A stretch of 7,157 nt of DNA from Anaerolineae bacterium (GTDB taxonomy: Bacteria; Chloroflexota; Anaerolineae; JACIWP01), in NCBI GenBank assembly GCA_014360855.1, contig JACIWP010000171.1, forward strand, positions 1-7,157, read 5' to 3'. A program made the translations under genes and the position numbers. The notes below the pieces were generated by a model. It had not been told where the DNA came from. It searched no databases and saw only the letters and a list, made by a program, of their open reading frames with translations. Each line of letters starts with the position of its first letter. Position 1 is the first letter of the stretch. Shown one piece after another: positions 6,539 through 7,157 of the stretch.

Positions 6539-7157
6539 TCAGAGGGAGACCGGTTCCACCGGTTCGGGGGCGCCGTTCTTGGCCATGGAGCGCTCCGCCG
6601 CCTCCAGGACGCGCACGACCCGCAGTCCGTTGACCCCGTCGGTGCGGGGCCGGCGGCCTTCCTTCACGCACTCGACAAAATGCGCGCATTCCAGGTACAG
6701 CGGTTCCGTCAGGTCAATCTTGGGGATATAGATATCCCCTGTGCGGAGCTTGTACTGGAACTCCCCGTAAATCTGCGAGCCGTTGATGCGGTCCGCCCCT
6801 TTGTCGTACAGCCGCACCTTGCCCTCGGGGTCAATGTCGTCGTAGACGATCATTTTGCGGCTCCCGACGATGGTCATCTTGCGGACCTTGCTGGGGTCCA
6901 GCCAACTGGCATGGATGTGGGCGATGATCCCATTGGGATAGGCCAGGTCCGCGAAGACCACATCCTCCACCCGCCCGCTGAGGTATTTGGCGCCGCGGGC
7001 GCTTACCTCCACGGGCATGGTGCCCAGTAGGAAGTTCATGATGGAGATATCGTGGGGCGCGATGCTCCACAAGGCGTTCAGGTCCTGTTGTACGCGGCCC
7101 AGGTTGACCCGGGTGGAGTAGAGGTAGTAGATATCGCCGAGGGTGCCGGCATCAATG
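6539..7157 (-). CDS. Gfo/Idh/MocA-family oxidoreductase, C-terminal 205 residues, cut by window edge
   Basis: The frame is open from the right edge to the TGA at 6541-6539, so the N-terminal Rossmann domain and its EKP motif lie outside the window. The visible part is the C-terminal alpha/beta domain. It opens with LGDIYYLYSTRVNLGRV, continues with DLNALWSIAPHDISIM (conserved His at visible residue 35, encoded at 7054-7052), then SWLDPSKVRKMTIVGS and KMIVYDDIDPEGKVRLYD. It ends with the family's usual late segment, in which the residue range DGVNGLRVVRVLEAAERS follows a conserved CAHFVECVKEGRRP. This subgroup of NAD(P)-dependent dehydrogenases often acts on UDP-sugars, for example oxidising C3 of UDP-N-acetylhexosamine derivatives in O-antigen pathways (known for related WlbA/WbpB proteins). 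The exact substrate here is inference. A TTG or other codon inside the visible part could be mistaken for a start, but homology continues upstream to the window edge. It is the upstream member of an operon with the epimerase, 19 bp apart. Confidence 0.87.
   Translation of the reverse strand, partial: IDAGTLGDIYYLYSTRVNLGRVQQDLNALWSIAPHDISIMNFLLGTMPVEVSARGAKYLSGRVEDVVFADLAYPNGIIAHIHASWLDPSKVRKMTIVGSRKMIVYDDIDPEGKVRLYDKGADRINGSQIYGEFQYKLRTGDIYIPKIDLTEPLYLECAHFVECVKEGRRPRTDGVNGLRVVRVLEAAERSMAKNGAPEPVEPVSL

Overview
This is a GC-rich (roughly 63% G+C by eye), densely coding bacterial window devoted to cell-envelope glycan work. It holds five protein genes in two divergent and two convergent arrangements. 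There are no RNA genes, insertion sequences or CRISPR arrays that I can see. The mix of DUF2723 and YfhO-type GT-C membrane proteins, a MOP-type flippase, a TolB-like propeller lipoprotein and nucleotide-sugar enzymes is what I would expect from an uncultured Chloroflexota (Anaerolineae-like) genome. That assignment is an inference from gene style and composition, because no marker gene is present.

Layout. Positions 1-281 (minus) hold the N-terminus of a DUF2723 (GT-C-like) membrane protein that runs off the left edge. Positions 282-524 are a divergent intergenic region with two good sigma70-type promoters pointing outward. They share the same -35 hexamer (TTGCCG) and the same 17-bp spacer, and a GC-rich inverted repeat lies between them. 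Positions 525-4628 (plus) encode a 1367-residue membrane protein whose N-terminal ~860 residues are a complete YfhO-family protein and whose C-terminal ~490 residues are a complete MOP-superfamily (Wzx-like) polysaccharide flippase. Twenty bases later, 4649-5569 (plus) encodes a 306-residue lipoprotein that is a six-bladed TolB/PD40-type beta-propeller. On the minus strand, 6519-5542 encodes an extended-SDR nucleotide-sugar 4-epimerase. It follows a Gfo/Idh/MocA oxidoreductase (7157-6539, N-terminus outside the window) in the same short-spaced operon. The lipoprotein and epimerase genes overlap tail to tail by 28 bp.

How they may work together (inference). The oxidoreductase and epimerase would make a modified nucleotide sugar in the cytoplasm. 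The flippase half of the fusion would move a lipid-linked sugar across the membrane, and the YfhO half would transfer sugar on the outer face. In Bacillus and Listeria, YfhO proteins work with a separate flippase-like partner (GtcA) and a lipid-sugar synthase (CsbB), so a YfhO-flippase fusion would put flipping and transfer on one chain. The surface lipoprotein could be a partner or an unrelated passenger.

The most noteworthy points are the YfhO-flippase fusion, the matched divergent promoters, and strong enrichment of the word GCCGG/GCCGGC, which even appears to influence which proline codon is used.
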